Shown: positions 18,157 to 31,685, counted from the first letter of the stretch. The stretch is DNA of 32,362 bases from Pseudomonadota bacterium (GCA_022566715.1 JADFIH010000010.1:1-32362), one strand, 5' to 3'. Notes: a model not told the origin generated them from the sequence alone. Numbers and translations are program-made.

Positions 18157-18330
18157 CCAGAGTCGTTCCGACTTGGCCGGAACGACTCTAGTTTTTGTCG
18201 CTCACGGCTGCAGACCTACGGTCCGCGCCTGCGCGGGCGCGCCGGACAACCGGCGGGCCGCCTCGCGGCCTTGGGCGATTCCATCCAGCAGCCTGGAGCG
18301 ATTCCAGATGAACTGGAGACGCGCTAGGAA
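18157..18330 (-). repeat. Dispersed structured intergenic repeat, copy 2 (begins at the thiD stop codon)
   Basis: Reverse complement aligns with 7879-8068, including the GGCCGC/GCGGCC and CGCCGG/CCGGCG hairpins and the GAGTCGTTCCGGC palindrome. Confidence 0.85.
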
Positions 18331-19121
18331 TCGCCTATCGTATGCGCATGGTTGAGCGGGCCGTGGCCGGCCCCAAACCCGGGCGCGCTTTTAATGGCTT
18401 CGAAAACGTAGGCCCGCGCGCGCATGATCGCGGCCTCCAGTTCCATGTCCTGCGCGATCCCGGTTGCGATCGCCGAAGCCAGCGTGCATCCCGTACCGTG
18501 CGTGTGCCGCGTCTGTATACGCGGCGATTCGAACTCCTTTACGCCGTGGGTGTGCGCGAACACGTCGACGACCGTATCGCCGGGCATATGGCCGCCCTTG
18601 AGCAGCACATTCTTTGGCCCCAAGGTGAGCAGCATTGCCGCGGCGTCGGTCATGTCGTCCCGCGTGGCGATGGTCATGCCCGTTAGAAGCTCGGCTTCGG
18701 GCACGTTCGGCGTAAGAACCGTGGCGTGGACGAGAAGGCGCCGCCTCAAGGCCTGGCGCGCTTCGGCATCGAGCAAGGGATCGCCGCTCTTCGCCGCCAT
18801 GACGGGATCGAGAACCAGGGGCATGCCGCCGCCCTTCGCCTCGTAGACGTCGGCGACGGCGTCCACGATTTCGGCGTTGTGCAGCATGCCGGTCTTGAGG
18901 CAGTCGGCGCCGATGTCGTCGAGTACGGCATCGATCTGCTGGACCACGAAGGACGCGGCGACCTCGCTCACGCCGTGAATCCCTTGGGTATCCTGGGCGG
19001 TGAGCGCCGTGATCGCCGTCGCCGCGTAACCGTTGAGCGCCGTCACGGTTTTGATGTCAGCCTGGATACCGGCGCCGCCGCCGGAATCCGACCCGGCGAC
19101 GATCAATACGCGCCCTTTCAT
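18324..19121 (-). CDS. thiD: Hydroxymethylpyrimidine/phosphomethylpyrimidine kinase
   Basis: VLIVAGSDSGGGAGIQADIKTVTALNGYAATAITALTAQDTQGI, GTGCTLASAIATGIAQ. Confidence 0.95.
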   Translation of the reverse strand: MKGRVLIVAGSDSGGGAGIQADIKTVTALNGYAATAITALTAQDTQGIHGVSEVAASFVVQQIDAVLDDIGADCLKTGMLHNAEIVDAVADVYEAKGGGMPLVLDPVMAAKSGDPLLDAEARQALRRRLLVHATVLTPNVPEAELLTGMTIATRDDMTDAAAMLLTLGPKNVLLKGGHMPGDTVVDVFAHTHGVKEFESPRIQTRHTHGTGCTLASAIATGIAQDMELEAAIMRARAYVFEAIKSAPGFGAGHGPLNHAHTIGDS

Positions 19122-19141
19122 GACGACCCTACCGGGGCCTC

Positions 19142-19195
19142 CCCTTCGACAGGCTCAGGGTGAGGCCCTCATGCTGAGTTTGTCGAAGCATGAAG
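19142..19195. repeat. REP-like palindromic intergenic repeat
   Basis: CTTCGACAGGCTCAGggtgaggccctcatgCTGAGTTTGTCGAAG; widespread bacterial intergenic sequence type. Confidence 0.8.
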
Positions 19196-19228
19196 CACAT
19201 AAACGTCGTCACTGTTTTGCTGGCTGGC

Positions 19229-20581
19229 TTAGCTTTGCCGCGCGGCCTGTTCCAACGCGCCGACGATGTTGTCGACGACTTCGCCGACCAGAGCCTCGTC
19301 GCGCCCCTCCGCCATGACGCGGATGACGGGCTCGGTTCCCGACTTACGAATCAGCAGACGGCCCCCTTCGCCAAGACGGGCCGTTCCGTCGTCGATGGCC
19401 TGGCGCACCCTCGAATCCTCGAGCGGCGCCCCGTTCACGCAGCGCACGTTCCGCAGGGTCTGCGGCACCGGATCGAAGGTCCGCCCGACTTCGCTGGCGG
19501 GCCGCTTTTCCTCGACAAGAACGGCGAGCACCTGAAGCGCCGCGATCAGTCCGTCGCCCGTCGTCGCGAAGTCGGACATGATGATGTGGCCCGATTGCTC
19601 GCCGCCGAGGTTGTAGCCGTTGCGGCGCATGTGTTCGACCACATAACGGTCGCCCACAGCGACGCGATGCAGCGAAAGCCCGATTCCCGACAGGTATTCC
19701 TGAAGACCGAGATTGGACATGACGGTCCCGATGACGCCGCCACCCCGCAGGCGGCCGGATTTCTTCCACCGCGTGGCGATCATCCCCATCAGCTGATCGC
19801 CGTCCAACAGGGCGCCGAGCTCATCCACGATGACCAACCGGTCCGCGTCTCCGTCCAGCGCGATCCCTATGTCGGCGGATTGGTCGACGACGGCATCGCG
19901 TATGGTTTGCGGCGAGGTCGAGCCGCACCCCTCATTGATGTTGAAGCCGTCCGGCGAGACGCCGATCGGCACCACCTCGGCGCCGAGTTCCCATAGCACC
20001 GTCGGCGCCACCTTATAGGCCGCGCCATTGGCGCAATCGATAACGACCTTCAGGCCGTCAAGGCTGGCGCCGCGGGGAAAGGTACTCTTGACGTATTCGA
20101 TGTAACGGCCCTCGGAGTCCGTCAGGCGCTGCGCACGTCCAAGTTTGTCCGGCGGCGCAAGATCGTCCTGCGCGCCCGCCGCCATGCGGTTCTCGATGGA
20201 AAGCTCGACCGCGTCCGACAGCTTGTACCCGTCCGGACCGAACAGTTTGATGCCGTTGTCCTGGTAGGGATTGTGCGAGGCGGAAATGACCACCCCCAGA
20301 TCCGCCCGCAGACTTCGCGTCAACATGGCGACCGCGGGCGTCGGCAAGGGGCCGACCAATATGACGTCCATGCCGACCGAGATGAATCCGGCCGTCAGGG
20401 CGGGCTCGAGCAAATAGCCGGAAAGACGGGTGTCCTTGCCGATCACCGCCCGGTGGCGGTGCTCCCCGCGGTAAAACTCGGCGCCCGCGGCCATGCCGAC
20501 GCGCAGCGCGGTTTCCGCCGTCATCGGTTCGGCATTTGCCTTGCCGCGAATTCCGTCGGTTCCAAAGAGGTGTCGTGTCAT
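19229..20581 (-). CDS. glmM: Phosphoglucosamine mutase
   Basis: [53 protein letters not shown]. Confidence 0.97.
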   Translation of the reverse strand: MTRHLFGTDGIRGKANAEPMTAETALRVGMAAGAEFYRGEHRHRAVIGKDTRLSGYLLEPALTAGFISVGMDVILVGPLPTPAVAMLTRSLRADLGVVISASHNPYQDNGIKLFGPDGYKLSDAVELSIENRMAAGAQDDLAPPDKLGRAQRLTDSEGRYIEYVKSTFPRGASLDGLKVVIDCANGAAYKVAPTVLWELGAEVVPIGVSPDGFNINEGCGSTSPQTIRDAVVDQSADIGIALDGDADRLVIVDELGALLDGDQLMGMIATRWKKSGRLRGGGVIGTVMSNLGLQEYLSGIGLSLHRVAVGDRYVVEHMRRNGYNLGGEQSGHIIMSDFATTGDGLIAALQVLAVLVEEKRPASEVGRTFDPVPQTLRNVRCVNGAPLEDSRVRQAIDDGTARLGEGGRLLIRKSGTEPVIRVMAEGRDEALVGEVVDNIVGALEQAARQS

Positions 20582-20600
20582 GGGCGTTAGGCGGGCAATT

Positions 20601-21695
20601 CTAAGCGCCTTTGTCCGCGCCGGATAGTCTCGACAAAACCCCAAATGCGCGGTGGGTATCCGCGACATCGTGGACGCGCAAGATCTGCACGCCTTGCGAT
20701 CCGGCCCACAGCGCGCCGGCAAGGGACTCCGGCAGGCGTTGCGCGGGATCGTACCGGCGGCCCAGCTTGCGCGAGACGCCAATCAGAAGCGGACAGCCCA
20801 GGCCGTGAAACAGCGCGGCTTGGCGTAGAAGTTCCAGGTTTTGTGCGGCGCTCTTCCCAAAGCCCACGCCCGGGTCGATGATGAGCCGCCGTTCGTCGAT
20901 CCCGGCCGACCGGCAGGCCGCGATACGCTCTCGAAGATCGTCGTAGACCGCAAGAACCGCCTCATTTGGGGCAAGCCCCGCGCCCCGCTCATCCGTAAAC
21001 CCATGCGTCAGGACAATATGCGCGCCGCTGGCGGCGGCGGTTTCAATGCTGCCCGATTCTCCCGTCAACGCCGTCACATCGTTGATGATGGTGGCGCCGG
21101 CCGCGGCCGCCCTGCCCATCACCTCGGCATGGCGCGTATCGATGGAGAGCGGGCGCAACCCGCGCAAGCCCTCGATAACCGGCAGGACGCGGACCAATTC
21201 CTCGGCGGCCGGCACCGCGGCGGCGCCCGGCCGGCTCGATTCACCGCCGATATCGAGGATATCCGCCCCGGCATCGGCAAGGGCGCGGCCATGGGCGACC
21301 GCCGCCGAAGGGCCGGCAAATCGCCCGCCATCGGAAAACGAGTCGGGAGTGACGTTGACGACGCCCATGAGCAACGGACGCTCGAACGACAAGCCCTGGA
21401 TCGGTGAGCGCGGCGCCGTCAGAGCGTCCAGAACCGCCGAAATCTTCCCGCCCGCATGGCCGCCGGCGAGTGTGGCGGCGGACACGGGGTAGACGGCCTG
21501 ACCGCCAGAGGGTTCGCGCAGGATGATTTCGCACAGGGTGAAGGCGCGCGGACCCCCGGCAAGGGGCAGCGCCACGCCATCCTCGATCGCGCGGGCCGCG
21601 GTGGCGCCGTCCAAAAGGCCCGCCGGGCGAATATAGGGCGCTCCGGTCAACGAAAGACCCCGCGCAAAGGCAGGGTCCTGCAAATCAGTCAGCAA
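20601..21695 (-). CDS. folP: Dihydropteroate synthase
   Basis: [50 protein letters not shown]. Confidence 0.95.
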   Translation of the reverse strand: MLTDLQDPAFARGLSLTGAPYIRPAGLLDGATAARAIEDGVALPLAGGPRAFTLCEIILREPSGGQAVYPVSAATLAGGHAGGKISAVLDALTAPRSPIQGLSFERPLLMGVVNVTPDSFSDGGRFAGPSAAVAHGRALADAGADILDIGGESSRPGAAAVPAAEELVRVLPVIEGLRGLRPLSIDTRHAEVMGRAAAAGATIINDVTALTGESGSIETAAASGAHIVLTHGFTDERGAGLAPNEAVLAVYDDLRERIAACRSAGIDERRLIIDPGVGFGKSAAQNLELLRQAALFHGLGCPLLIGVSRKLGRRYDPAQRLPESLAGALWAGSQGVQILRVHDVADTHRAFGVLSRLSGADKGA

Positions 21696-21757
21696 AGCCG
21701 CGATCCCGCTAGTGGTTCAACTCTGACATTCCGATTCCTCGATGTCAGCCCGCGGCG

Positions 21758-23707
<1,950 letters not shown>

Positions 23708-23835
23708 CCCGAAAAGACCCTCTCTTGCACCGCCGCCCGCACTTGATTGTTCGCAAAGGCCCCCTCCCGGCCGCCCGAGGAGCCGCGCCCCGACACCTTA
23801 TTAGCTCCGGCACCTTATTGGGCCCCAACACCTTA

Positions 23836-25134
23836 TTAGATAGTGCCGACGCGCGCCCTGGCAACAGTAAAGTAGGGTGGCACAAAAGGTTGAAGGGGTT
23901 GGAAAGAAGCCAAAAATTTGGCCCCGTCCACGGTTTGGTAACCTATGTGAGGCGCCGCCAAAAGCCGGTCGCCGCACCATAGGGCCGGCAGGACGAACCG
24001 CGCTGGACCCGGAATGGCCGGTTTCCGCGTCAGATGGCCCTTCGCCACGATCAGGTCCCAGCCCCGGCGCCCCAGGGCCTGGACGTGCATCCCACATCTC
24101 GAGCCCTCGTCCACCATCGCCACATCGATCGCAAATCGCCCATCCCACAACGCGGTTGGGCTAGGCCGGCCAGGGCGCACGGCCAGCGCGGGTAAGGTTC
24201 CGCGCGCTTCGCGGCACACCAGAACCCGCCCGCCCCGGGGCGTCAGCAGGCATCCCCCGAGTGTCGTCCGCCGCGGAGCCTCTCCGGCGAGCGTCCCGTA
24301 AATCCGGGCCAGGCCCCGCCGCCGCGGTGGGTAGGCTCGGCCACCGATGCAAGTCACCGTCCGCGACAGCATGCGCAGGGCCAAGCCACGGGGAGCACGG
24401 CGCAGCCCCTCGAGGTCGAGCCAGGCGTACCCGGCCGGGTGAAGAACCGCGTAGCGGGCGAGCCATTCGTTCGTGAGCGCTTCGTCGAAGGCGCGGATCG
24501 CCCCGATGCGCGCCGCGATGCCGGCCAGTTCGCCCGTATCCCAGGCCCCACCTTCCAGCGCGGCGCGAACGCGCACGCGGGCAAAGCGCGGATCGCGGTT
24601 ACTGGGATCCTCGATCCAAGCCTGTCCCCGCAACCTTAGGGTCGCCCGGAGCCGCGCCCGGCCCAGGCCGAGCAAGGGACGCAGCAGCCGCGGCGTGTCC
24701 GTGTCCGTCAGCGCCGCCATCCCCGCCAAGCCATCGAAGCCGCTGGCCCGTCCCGCCCTCATCAGCAGGGTCTCCGCCTGGTCATCTTCATGGTGCGCGA
24801 CCAACAGGTGGAGAACCGCGTGCCCTCGGCACCAATCACGGAGCAGGCCATAGCGCGCCTCCCGCGCCTTTGCTTGTACGCCACGCAGGGGTTTCTCGCC
24901 GCGCCACGGAAGCACACGATGTTCGATACCCCGCGCGCGCAGCCAATCGCCGACCCGGGCCGCTTCATCGGCCGAGCCGGCGCGCAGGCCGTGATCGACC
25001 GTCAGGGCCGTGACCGCGCCGCCGCGCGCCACGGCCCATTCCTGGGCACTCAGGCACAGGGCAAGACTGTCGGCGCCGCCAGACACGGCGACGGCGAGCG
25101 CCGGTGACGCCTCGAAGGGGCCAAGGGGCGCCAT
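23836..25134 (-). CDS. tilS: tRNA(Ile)-lysidine synthetase (start uncertain)
   Basis: LAVAVSGGADSLALCL PP-loop, HHEDDQAETLLMRAGRASGFDGLAGM. ORF stays open to 25347 but that extension runs through repeat sequence. Confidence 0.88.
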   Translation of the reverse strand: MAPLGPFEASPALAVAVSGGADSLALCLSAQEWAVARGGAVTALTVDHGLRAGSADEAARVGDWLRARGIEHRVLPWRGEKPLRGVQAKAREARYGLLRDWCRGHAVLHLLVAHHEDDQAETLLMRAGRASGFDGLAGMAALTDTDTPRLLRPLLGLGRARLRATLRLRGQAWIEDPSNRDPRFARVRVRAALEGGAWDTGELAGIAARIGAIRAFDEALTNEWLARYAVLHPAGYAWLDLEGLRRAPRGLALRMLSRTVTCIGGRAYPPRRRGLARIYGTLAGEAPRRTTLGGCLLTPRGGRVLVCREARGTLPALAVRPGRPSPTALWDGRFAIDVAMVDEGSRCGMHVQALGRRGWDLIVAKGHLTRKPAIPGPARFVLPALWCGDRLLAAPHIGYQTVDGAKFLASFQPLQPFVPPYFTVARARVGTI

Positions 25135-25234
25135 CAGGGCGGAAAACTCCGCCGCCCCAATGGCTTGGCACGTTACCGGTGAAGCGGCGAGGGTCCCACG
25201 CGGGCCTGAAGAGCCCGAACTCCGGGACGGCCTG

Positions 25235-25365
25235 GAGCGGCGTCCGTTCAGGAGGGATCGCTTTTGACGGTCACCGGACGGATGAAGCTGCGCTAGCATC
25301 TTGAAGAGGTGAGCAATATCCGAAGCGAATGAGCCGCGCCAGTTCAATCACGCGGGCACTTCGGA
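25235..25365. repeat. Degenerate second copy of the hairpin A+B repeat module
   Basis: GAGCGGCGTCCGTTC...CGGACGGATGAAGCTGCGCTAGCATCTTGAAGAGGTGAGCAATATCCGAAGCGAATGAGCCGC...TTCAATC...CTTCGGA resembles 17955-18080. Confidence 0.75.
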
Positions 25366-25387
25366 ACTTACCCGGGCCGCGGCCGGT

Positions 25388-26326
25388 TCAGCAATTGAGG
25401 CGCGCTTGCTCTTGATTCGCGCGGCGTATGAGGTTTTCGTCTGCATCTTCGAAGCGCAACAATAGTTCCGCGAAGGTCGCACAGGCATCCGATTTCTGAT
25501 CCAGGGCGCCGAGCGACATCCCCAGCTTCAGAAGATTGTCCGGGGCCTTACTGCCCTCGGGGAACTTTTGATATCCCTCGATGAAGGCGCTGGCGGCTTC
25601 GGAAAAGTTCCGCCGGACATAAAATGTCTCGCCCAACCAATATTGGGCGTTCCCGGCCAGGTCATGGTCCCCGTGCTCGGCGAGAAACTCGGTGAACGCC
25701 GCCTCGGCGGCATCGTAGTTGAGCCTGGTGAGTAACGCCCGGGCAAAGGCATAGCGCTCCTCCGGCGTGCCGTCGGGCAAAACGCCGCCGGTGTCCTCGG
25801 TCTCGATCACGGTTTCCGGTGCGGCGGTAGGAGTCTGAGTCCCGGCCGTTGGTGCGGCGGCGGCGGGCGCGGGCGATCCCCCTGTCCCGGCGCCAAGCGC
25901 ATTCAGGCTTTGTTCAATTCGCGACAGGCGAAAGTCGATGTCACCGACCAGCTTGTCGAACCGGTTCTCAAGGACGTCCACCTGGCGCCCGATCAACTCC
26001 ACGGCGGCCGTCAGTTCAGCCATGGCCCCTTCTATCTCGCTCACGCGCACCTCGCTGGCGCCGCTCCCACGCCGCGGCGCGTCGCCGGATGCGCTCAATG
26101 ACCGGCCGCCACCCAGGCTAAACACTTCGCGCTGAACGTCCTGCATGGCGGATTCGATGCTTTGGAGGCGCCGGGTCAGCTCGCGCAACTCCGCGTTCTG
26201 CGCCCAAGCGGGCCGCATGAGTGGACCCACGACGAGGATCAGCACAAATAGTGGAAGCAAAAGGGTGAGGAAGCGCCAACCATCCCGGGGAGGGCGGACG
26301 GAAGCAAAGCGTTGGGGAAGTGTCAT
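25388..26326 (-). CDS. cpoB: Tol-Pal system protein CpoB/YbgF
   Basis: Signal-like N-terminus, coiled coil (LRELTRRLQSIESAMQDVQREV), TPR-like C-terminus (YAFARALLTRLNYDAAEAAFTEFLAEHGDHDLAGNAQYWLGETFYVRRNF); adjacent to pal. Confidence 0.93.
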   Translation of the reverse strand: MTLPQRFASVRPPRDGWRFLTLLLPLFVLILVVGPLMRPAWAQNAELRELTRRLQSIESAMQDVQREVFSLGGGRSLSASGDAPRRGSGASEVRVSEIEGAMAELTAAVELIGRQVDVLENRFDKLVGDIDFRLSRIEQSLNALGAGTGGSPAPAAAAPTAGTQTPTAAPETVIETEDTGGVLPDGTPEERYAFARALLTRLNYDAAEAAFTEFLAEHGDHDLAGNAQYWLGETFYVRRNFSEAASAFIEGYQKFPEGSKAPDNLLKLGMSLGALDQKSDACATFAELLLRFEDADENLIRRANQEQARLNC

Positions 26327-26530
26327 TGTCGGGTGTCGGGCGCCGTCTGTCGGTATCGGATGTTCCTGCGCGCCGCACCGCGTACGGCGCAGCGCACTAT
26401 CGATACATCATTGAGGCGTACGATTGTGGCAGAAATACGTTTTGCGCAAAAGAAACGCCCGCCGCCGGTCCAAGCCAGGCGCGCAGGCGTTTCAATCTTC
26501 GGTAGGCTGCGGAGAAACCGCGGCGCCCAA

Positions 26531-27031
26531 TTAGTTAATCGTCGTTACACCGCGACGGTTCTGCGACCATGAGACCTCGCTCGAACCGACCGCCACGGGC
26601 CGCTCCTTGCCGAAGCTGATCGTCGTAATCCGGGTCGCGTTAATGCCTTGCTCGATCAAGAAATTCTTGACCGCGACGGCGCGCCGTTCCCCGAGTGCAA
26701 TATTATATTCGCGGGTGCCGCGCTCGTCCGTGTGACCTTCAACCGTCACGGTCACGTCCGGGTTCGTGCGAAGCCAATCCGCCTGGCGCGCGAGAGTGCG
26801 GCGGGCCTCGGACCTGAGTTCGAACTTGTCGAAATCAAAGAAAATCCGGTCGCCAACGTTGACGACGAGATCCTGTTGCGTGCCCCCGCGAACGGTGTCC
26901 TGCGGCTGCGAGGTGACGCTGGTACGTGCTTGAGCGCCCTGGCCGCCTGCTGATGCCAGTTCTTCCGACGCCGTCGTACAGGCCGCCACGAGGAAAAGGG
27001 CTCCAAAAATAGTCCAATACTTTAGGCGCAT
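26531..27031 (-). CDS. pal: Peptidoglycan-associated lipoprotein Pal (OmpA_C domain)
   Basis: Lipobox LVAACTT; RIFFDFDKFELRSEARRTLARQADWLRTNPDVTVTVEGHTDERGTREYNIALGERRA. Confidence 0.96.
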   Translation of the reverse strand: MRLKYWTIFGALFLVAACTTASEELASAGGQGAQARTSVTSQPQDTVRGGTQQDLVVNVGDRIFFDFDKFELRSEARRTLARQADWLRTNPDVTVTVEGHTDERGTREYNIALGERRAVAVKNFLIEQGINATRITTISFGKERPVAVGSSEVSWSQNRRGVTTIN

Positions 27032-27240
27032 TGAGATTCTCCAATCCGGCGATTTTTTGTGGGGCGCGGGTTGTATCCACGGACAATGTCGTCTCGTCGC
27101 CCACAGGGCTGCCGAGAGTCACAACCACCTTACATAAAAGGCGCAAACCCTTTGTGGTCCCCAAATTACGATGGCCGGACTATATTGTCCAGTCCTTAAC
27201 GAAACTTTAACAGCTATTCTAAAGGCTTACGCCGCCCCAA

Positions 27241-28602
27241 CTAACGGTTCACACTCGATAGGGGCGACCATGCGGGATCGGATGCATCGACCGGCGTAAT
27301 CATTAGCCGTTCGTTGAATCCGGTGAGATCAATCGACCAAAGCCGAACGGCACCACCGGTACCCCCTTCGCCCCGTGGCTCCTGGCGGAAGAACATCAAA
27401 ACGCGGCCATTCGGGGCCCAGGTTGGCGCTTCATCAAGAAAACTCTCGGTGAGAAGGCGCTCTCCCGAGCCGTCGGGCCGCATGATGCCAATGTGGAACC
27501 GGCCGGCCCGGAACTTGGTGAAGGCAATAAGATCCCCGCGCGGCGACCAGACCGGCGTGGCGTAACGGCCGCGGCCAAAGCTGATCCGCTTCTGGTTCCG
27601 CCCGTCGGCATCCATCACGTAGAGTTGCTGCGTGCCGCCACGGTCCGAGTTGAACGTGATGCGCCCGCCATCGGGCGAAAAAGACGGCGAGGTATCGATC
27701 GCCGGATGGCGCGTCAAGCGCTCCACGCGCCGGGTCAACACGTCCATCGCATAAATGTCGGAGTTGCCGCCGATGGACAGGGTCATGATTACCTTGTTGC
27801 CGTCGGGCGAAAACCGCGGCGCGAAGGTCATGCTCTGAAAATCGCCCAGCACTTCCTGCTGCCCGGTGTCGATGTTGTAGATGTAGACCCGCGGCTTGTT
27901 GCCGACATAGGAGAGATACGTGATCTCCTGACGCGTCGGGGAAAAGCGCGGCGTCAGGACAAGGTCGCGCCCGTCGGTCAGAAACCGGTGGTTTTCCCCG
28001 TCCTGGTCCATGATCGCGAGACGCTTGATGCGTTTATCCGCGGGGCCGGTTTCGGAAACGTAGACGATGCGGGTGTCGAAGTATCCTTCCTCGCCCGTCA
28101 GCCGCTTGTATATGGCGTCCGAGATCAAGTGGGCGACGCGCCGCCAGTTGTCGAACGCCGTGGTATAGCGCGTGCCTTCCATCTGCTGTTCGGCCAGGGT
28201 ATCCCAGAGCCGGAACTCGGCCCGGAAGCGGCCGTCCTGCTCCACGGAGATGCGGCCGGTTACCAGCGCCTGGGCGTTGATCAGCCGCCAATCCGAAAAC
28301 CGTGGCCGAACCGTGATGGTGGCGGGATCTTCGATGAAGGCCGCACTGTCGATGGGCCGGAACAGGCCCGACCGCTCGAGATTCTCCGCAATCACGCGCG
28401 CCACGTCCGCGCCAAGCTCGGCCCCGCGGGGTGTCGAGCCGACGAAGGCGGTGATGGCCACCGGCAGGGGATCGATATTGCCCCGCGTGATATCGATTTC
28501 CAGAACCGCCAGCGCCGGGCGCGCCAGCGCAAGGAGGATAACCGCGCCAAACAATAATGCGAACAGGCCACCCGTTGGGCGCCCAAAGTGTCTCGTTTTC
28601 AT
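27241..28602 (-). CDS. tolB: Tol-Pal system beta-propeller protein TolB
   Basis: Signal peptide [32 protein letters not shown]; repeats [36 protein letters not shown]. Confidence 0.96.
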   Translation of the reverse strand: MKTRHFGRPTGGLFALLFGAVILLALARPALAVLEIDITRGNIDPLPVAITAFVGSTPRGAELGADVARVIAENLERSGLFRPIDSAAFIEDPATITVRPRFSDWRLINAQALVTGRISVEQDGRFRAEFRLWDTLAEQQMEGTRYTTAFDNWRRVAHLISDAIYKRLTGEEGYFDTRIVYVSETGPADKRIKRLAIMDQDGENHRFLTDGRDLVLTPRFSPTRQEITYLSYVGNKPRVYIYNIDTGQQEVLGDFQSMTFAPRFSPDGNKVIMTLSIGGNSDIYAMDVLTRRVERLTRHPAIDTSPSFSPDGGRITFNSDRGGTQQLYVMDADGRNQKRISFGRGRYATPVWSPRGDLIAFTKFRAGRFHIGIMRPDGSGERLLTESFLDEAPTWAPNGRVLMFFRQEPRGEGGTGGAVRLWSIDLTGFNERLMITPVDASDPAWSPLSSVNR

Positions 28603-29537
28603 CCGCCCAACAATTCCCTTGGATTGAAAGTTAGTTCGATGTCTCGCCACTGCTCGTAACTGGCTTGCGGCAGTTGTGCAAGCGGCGAGCATTTCAGCAC
28701 CGCGCGCCGGGCGCTTTCCGCCGCCGCACGGTAAAAGGCCTCACGCATGCGCGATTGATCCACGATGCGCGGTTGACTGCGCAGGGACCCGTCGGGGTTG
28801 AGGCTGAATTGGATCCGTATGATCAGGTTCTCGGCGTCGCGCGCGCCGGCGGGCACGCTCCAGCAGCGCTGTATTTGCAGCCGGATGGCGTCAATCTGAC
28901 TGAGCGTCAACCGGCTGGAGATTCGCGTCGATTGATTCACCGGTTTCGGCGGCACGAAGGGTTTCCTTTCGGCCTGCTGTTCTTTCTTCTTTTCTTCCTC
29001 GTCGTCCCTTTTCGCTTGCGGCGCTTGGGTTTCCTTCGACTTGTCGATCAGCGCGGCGATCTGGGATAGATCGAACTTCGGGTGTTTCTTCGGCGGCTCC
29101 GGCTTGCGGTGGGGCTTCGCCGAAACCTTCGGCGGCGGCTTGGGCTCGGGCTTGGGCTCGGGCTTCGGCTCCACGACAGGCTTTGGTTCGGGTTCGGGCT
29201 CAACGACCGGCGCCGGCTCCGGCTCAAGCGCGGCGACTTGAGGCGGCGGGGGGGCCGGTTCCGACGGCGGCGGCGGTAGCTCCGGCTCAGGCTCCGGCTC
29301 GGGCTCGGGTTCCGGTTCGGGCTCCGGCTCCGGTTCGGGCTCAGGTTCCGGTTCATGATCAGGCGGCGGCGCCGGCGCCGCGGCGGTGAAGGACCTCGTG
29401 AACTCCTCGACCGTAACGAGCTCCACCAGGATCGGAGTCTCCTTGAAATCGTCCCGGAACAAAGTCGGCAAACCGAACCAGCCTACCGCCACGATGACGG
29501 CATGGAAGCCGACCGATACTGTCACCGCGCTACGCAA
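28599..29537 (-). CDS. tolA: TolA/TonB-like cell envelope protein
   Basis: N-terminal TM, (EP)n/(PK)n periplasmic linker, C-terminal domain [43 protein letters not shown]; between tolR and tolB. Confidence 0.92.
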   Translation of the reverse strand: MRSAVTVSVGFHAVIVAVGWFGLPTLFRDDFKETPILVELVTVEEFTRSFTAAAPAPPPDHEPEPEPEPEPEPEPEPEPEPEPEPELPPPPSEPAPPPPQVAALEPEPAPVVEPEPEPKPVVEPKPEPKPEPKPPPKVSAKPHRKPEPPKKHPKFDLSQIAALIDKSKETQAPQAKRDDEEEKKKEQQAERKPFVPPKPVNQSTRISSRLTLSQIDAIRLQIQRCWSVPAGARDAENLIIRIQFSLNPDGSLRSQPRIVDQSRMREAFYRAAAESARRAVLKCSPLAQLPQASYEQWRDIELTFNPRELLGG

Positions 29538-29567
29538 AGGTTCTGACCTAACTTTTCCGGTTGCCGT

Positions 29568-29999
29568 TCAATTCGACGACGGCCGTTCCGTCACCAAGGC
29601 GACCCGCCGGAATCCCGCTTCGGTGAGGGCGCCCATGACCTCCATGACGACGCCGTAGGCGATGGCCTTATCGCCCCGTATGAAAATCCTCGTGTCGGGC
29701 TTGTTCAGGGTGATGGCGGTGAGCCGCGGCACAAGCTCGCTCAGTTCCACCTCGGTCTCCTGCAGGAAGATCTGCCCGCTGGCGCTGACCGTAACCGCGA
29801 GCGGTTCATCCTGCCCCGCAATAATCGGGGCGGACGTTTCGGGAAGATCGACCTTCACCCCCACGGTGAGGAGCGGCGCCGTGATCATGAACACCACCAA
29901 GAGCACCAGCATGACGTCCACGAAAGGCGTCACGTTGATTTCCGCCATGGGGCGGTACTTGCCGGTTTGGCTGGACCAGTCGTTCAAGAGGGCTGCCAT
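29568..29999 (-). CDS. tolR: TolR (ExbD family)
   Basis: MAEINVTPFVDVMLVLLVVFMITAPLLTVGVKVDLPET. Confidence 0.96.
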   Translation of the reverse strand: MAALLNDWSSQTGKYRPMAEINVTPFVDVMLVLLVVFMITAPLLTVGVKVDLPETSAPIIAGQDEPLAVTVSASGQIFLQETEVELSELVPRLTAITLNKPDTRIFIRGDKAIAYGVVMEVMGALTEAGFRRVALVTERPSSN

Positions 30000-30002
30000 G
30001 GC

Positions 30003-30734
<732 letters not shown>

Positions 30735-30748
30735 CGCTTCACAGGTTC

Positions 30749-31204
30749 CTATTGGGTCGTGACGGTAAGGGGCGCGAGCTCGAGAAGCGCCGCGCGGATT
30801 TCCTTGGGCAGCCGCCGGGCCCGGCCGCCGGAATCGATGCACGCTATCTGTAAATTAGTCGACACGAGGTTGTCGGCGCCGCGCCGGACGTTCTGCTCCG
30901 CGTCGAGCGACGCGCCCCGGACGTCCAGAATGCGAGTCACCACCTCGATCTCATCGTCGAGCCGTGCCGGCATGTGATAATCGATGTGACAATGGCGCAC
31001 CGCGAATGCAAGGCCCGAGGTCCGCACCATTTCGGAATGGGTGATCCCGACGAGGCGCATCAGGTCGGTGCGGGCGCGCTCGATGAACTTCAAGTAATTA
31101 GCGTAATAGACGATGCCCGAGGCGTCCGTGTCTTCGTAGTAGACCCGCAAAGGCATGTAATGCGCACCATTTTCAATGCGGCCCCTGGTGGCGGTCTCAG
31201 GCAT
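30749..31204 (-). CDS. ybgC: YbgC-type acyl-CoA thioesterase (4HBT)
   Basis: [35 protein letters not shown]; start overlaps the ruvB stop region. Confidence 0.94.
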   Translation of the reverse strand: MPETATRGRIENGAHYMPLRVYYEDTDASGIVYYANYLKFIERARTDLMRLVGITHSEMVRTSGLAFAVRHCHIDYHMPARLDDEIEVVTRILDVRGASLDAEQNVRRGADNLVSTNLQIACIDSGGRARRLPKEIRAALLELAPLTVTTQ

Positions 31205-31679
31205 CCTCCTCCTCCATGGTGAGGCCGAGTTGCGCCGAGGCCCGCCCGGGCGCCTCAAGCCCGAGATGGGCAAAGGCCGCCGGGGTGAGAAGGCGGCCGC
31301 GCGGGGTCCGCTGCAACAGGCCCTGCTGGATGAGGAAGGGTTCGACGATATCTTCGAGGGCGTCGCGGGGTTCGAACAGGGCCGCGGCCAGGGTTTCCAC
31401 GCCGACCGGACCGCCGCCGAAGGAGCGCGCGATGACCGAGAGATAGCGGCGGTCGAGCGCGTCGAGCCCGCGTTGATCGACCTCCAGCCGTTCCAGCGCC
31501 CGGTTCGCGACCTCCGAATCGATCTGGGCAGCGCCGCCGATGGCGGCGAAATCGCGCACCCGGCGCAGCAACCTTCCCGCGATCCGGGGCGTGCCGCGCG
31601 AGCGCTTGGCGATCTCGGTCGCGCCGTCCTCCGATAGCGCAATACGCATCAGGCGCGCGCCGCGGCGGACGATCGCAAG
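31197..31679 (-). pseudogene. ruvB: RuvB Holliday junction helicase, 3' fragment only (5' part missing at junction)
   Basis: [49 protein letters not shown]...[24 protein letters not shown]...[17 protein letters not shown]; no Walker A/B portion. May be a truncation by assembly rather than a biological pseudogene. Confidence 0.9.
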
Positions 31680-31685
31680 ATTTAT

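Noticed and set aside
18324-18330. thiD and rpoH read-through fusions into the repeat
   Set aside because: Both reading frames end cleanly with TAG at the repeat edge and protein C-termini look normal, so no fusion protein is proposed.
27493-28557. 354-aa plus-strand ORF opposite tolB (and 29967-30977 opposite tolQ/ybgC)
   Set aside because: Opposite conserved tol genes; high-GC antisense artefacts.
29160-29362. Tandem 6-bp repeats considered as CRISPR or minisatellite
   Set aside because: In-frame EP/PK codon repeats within tolA; no spacers.
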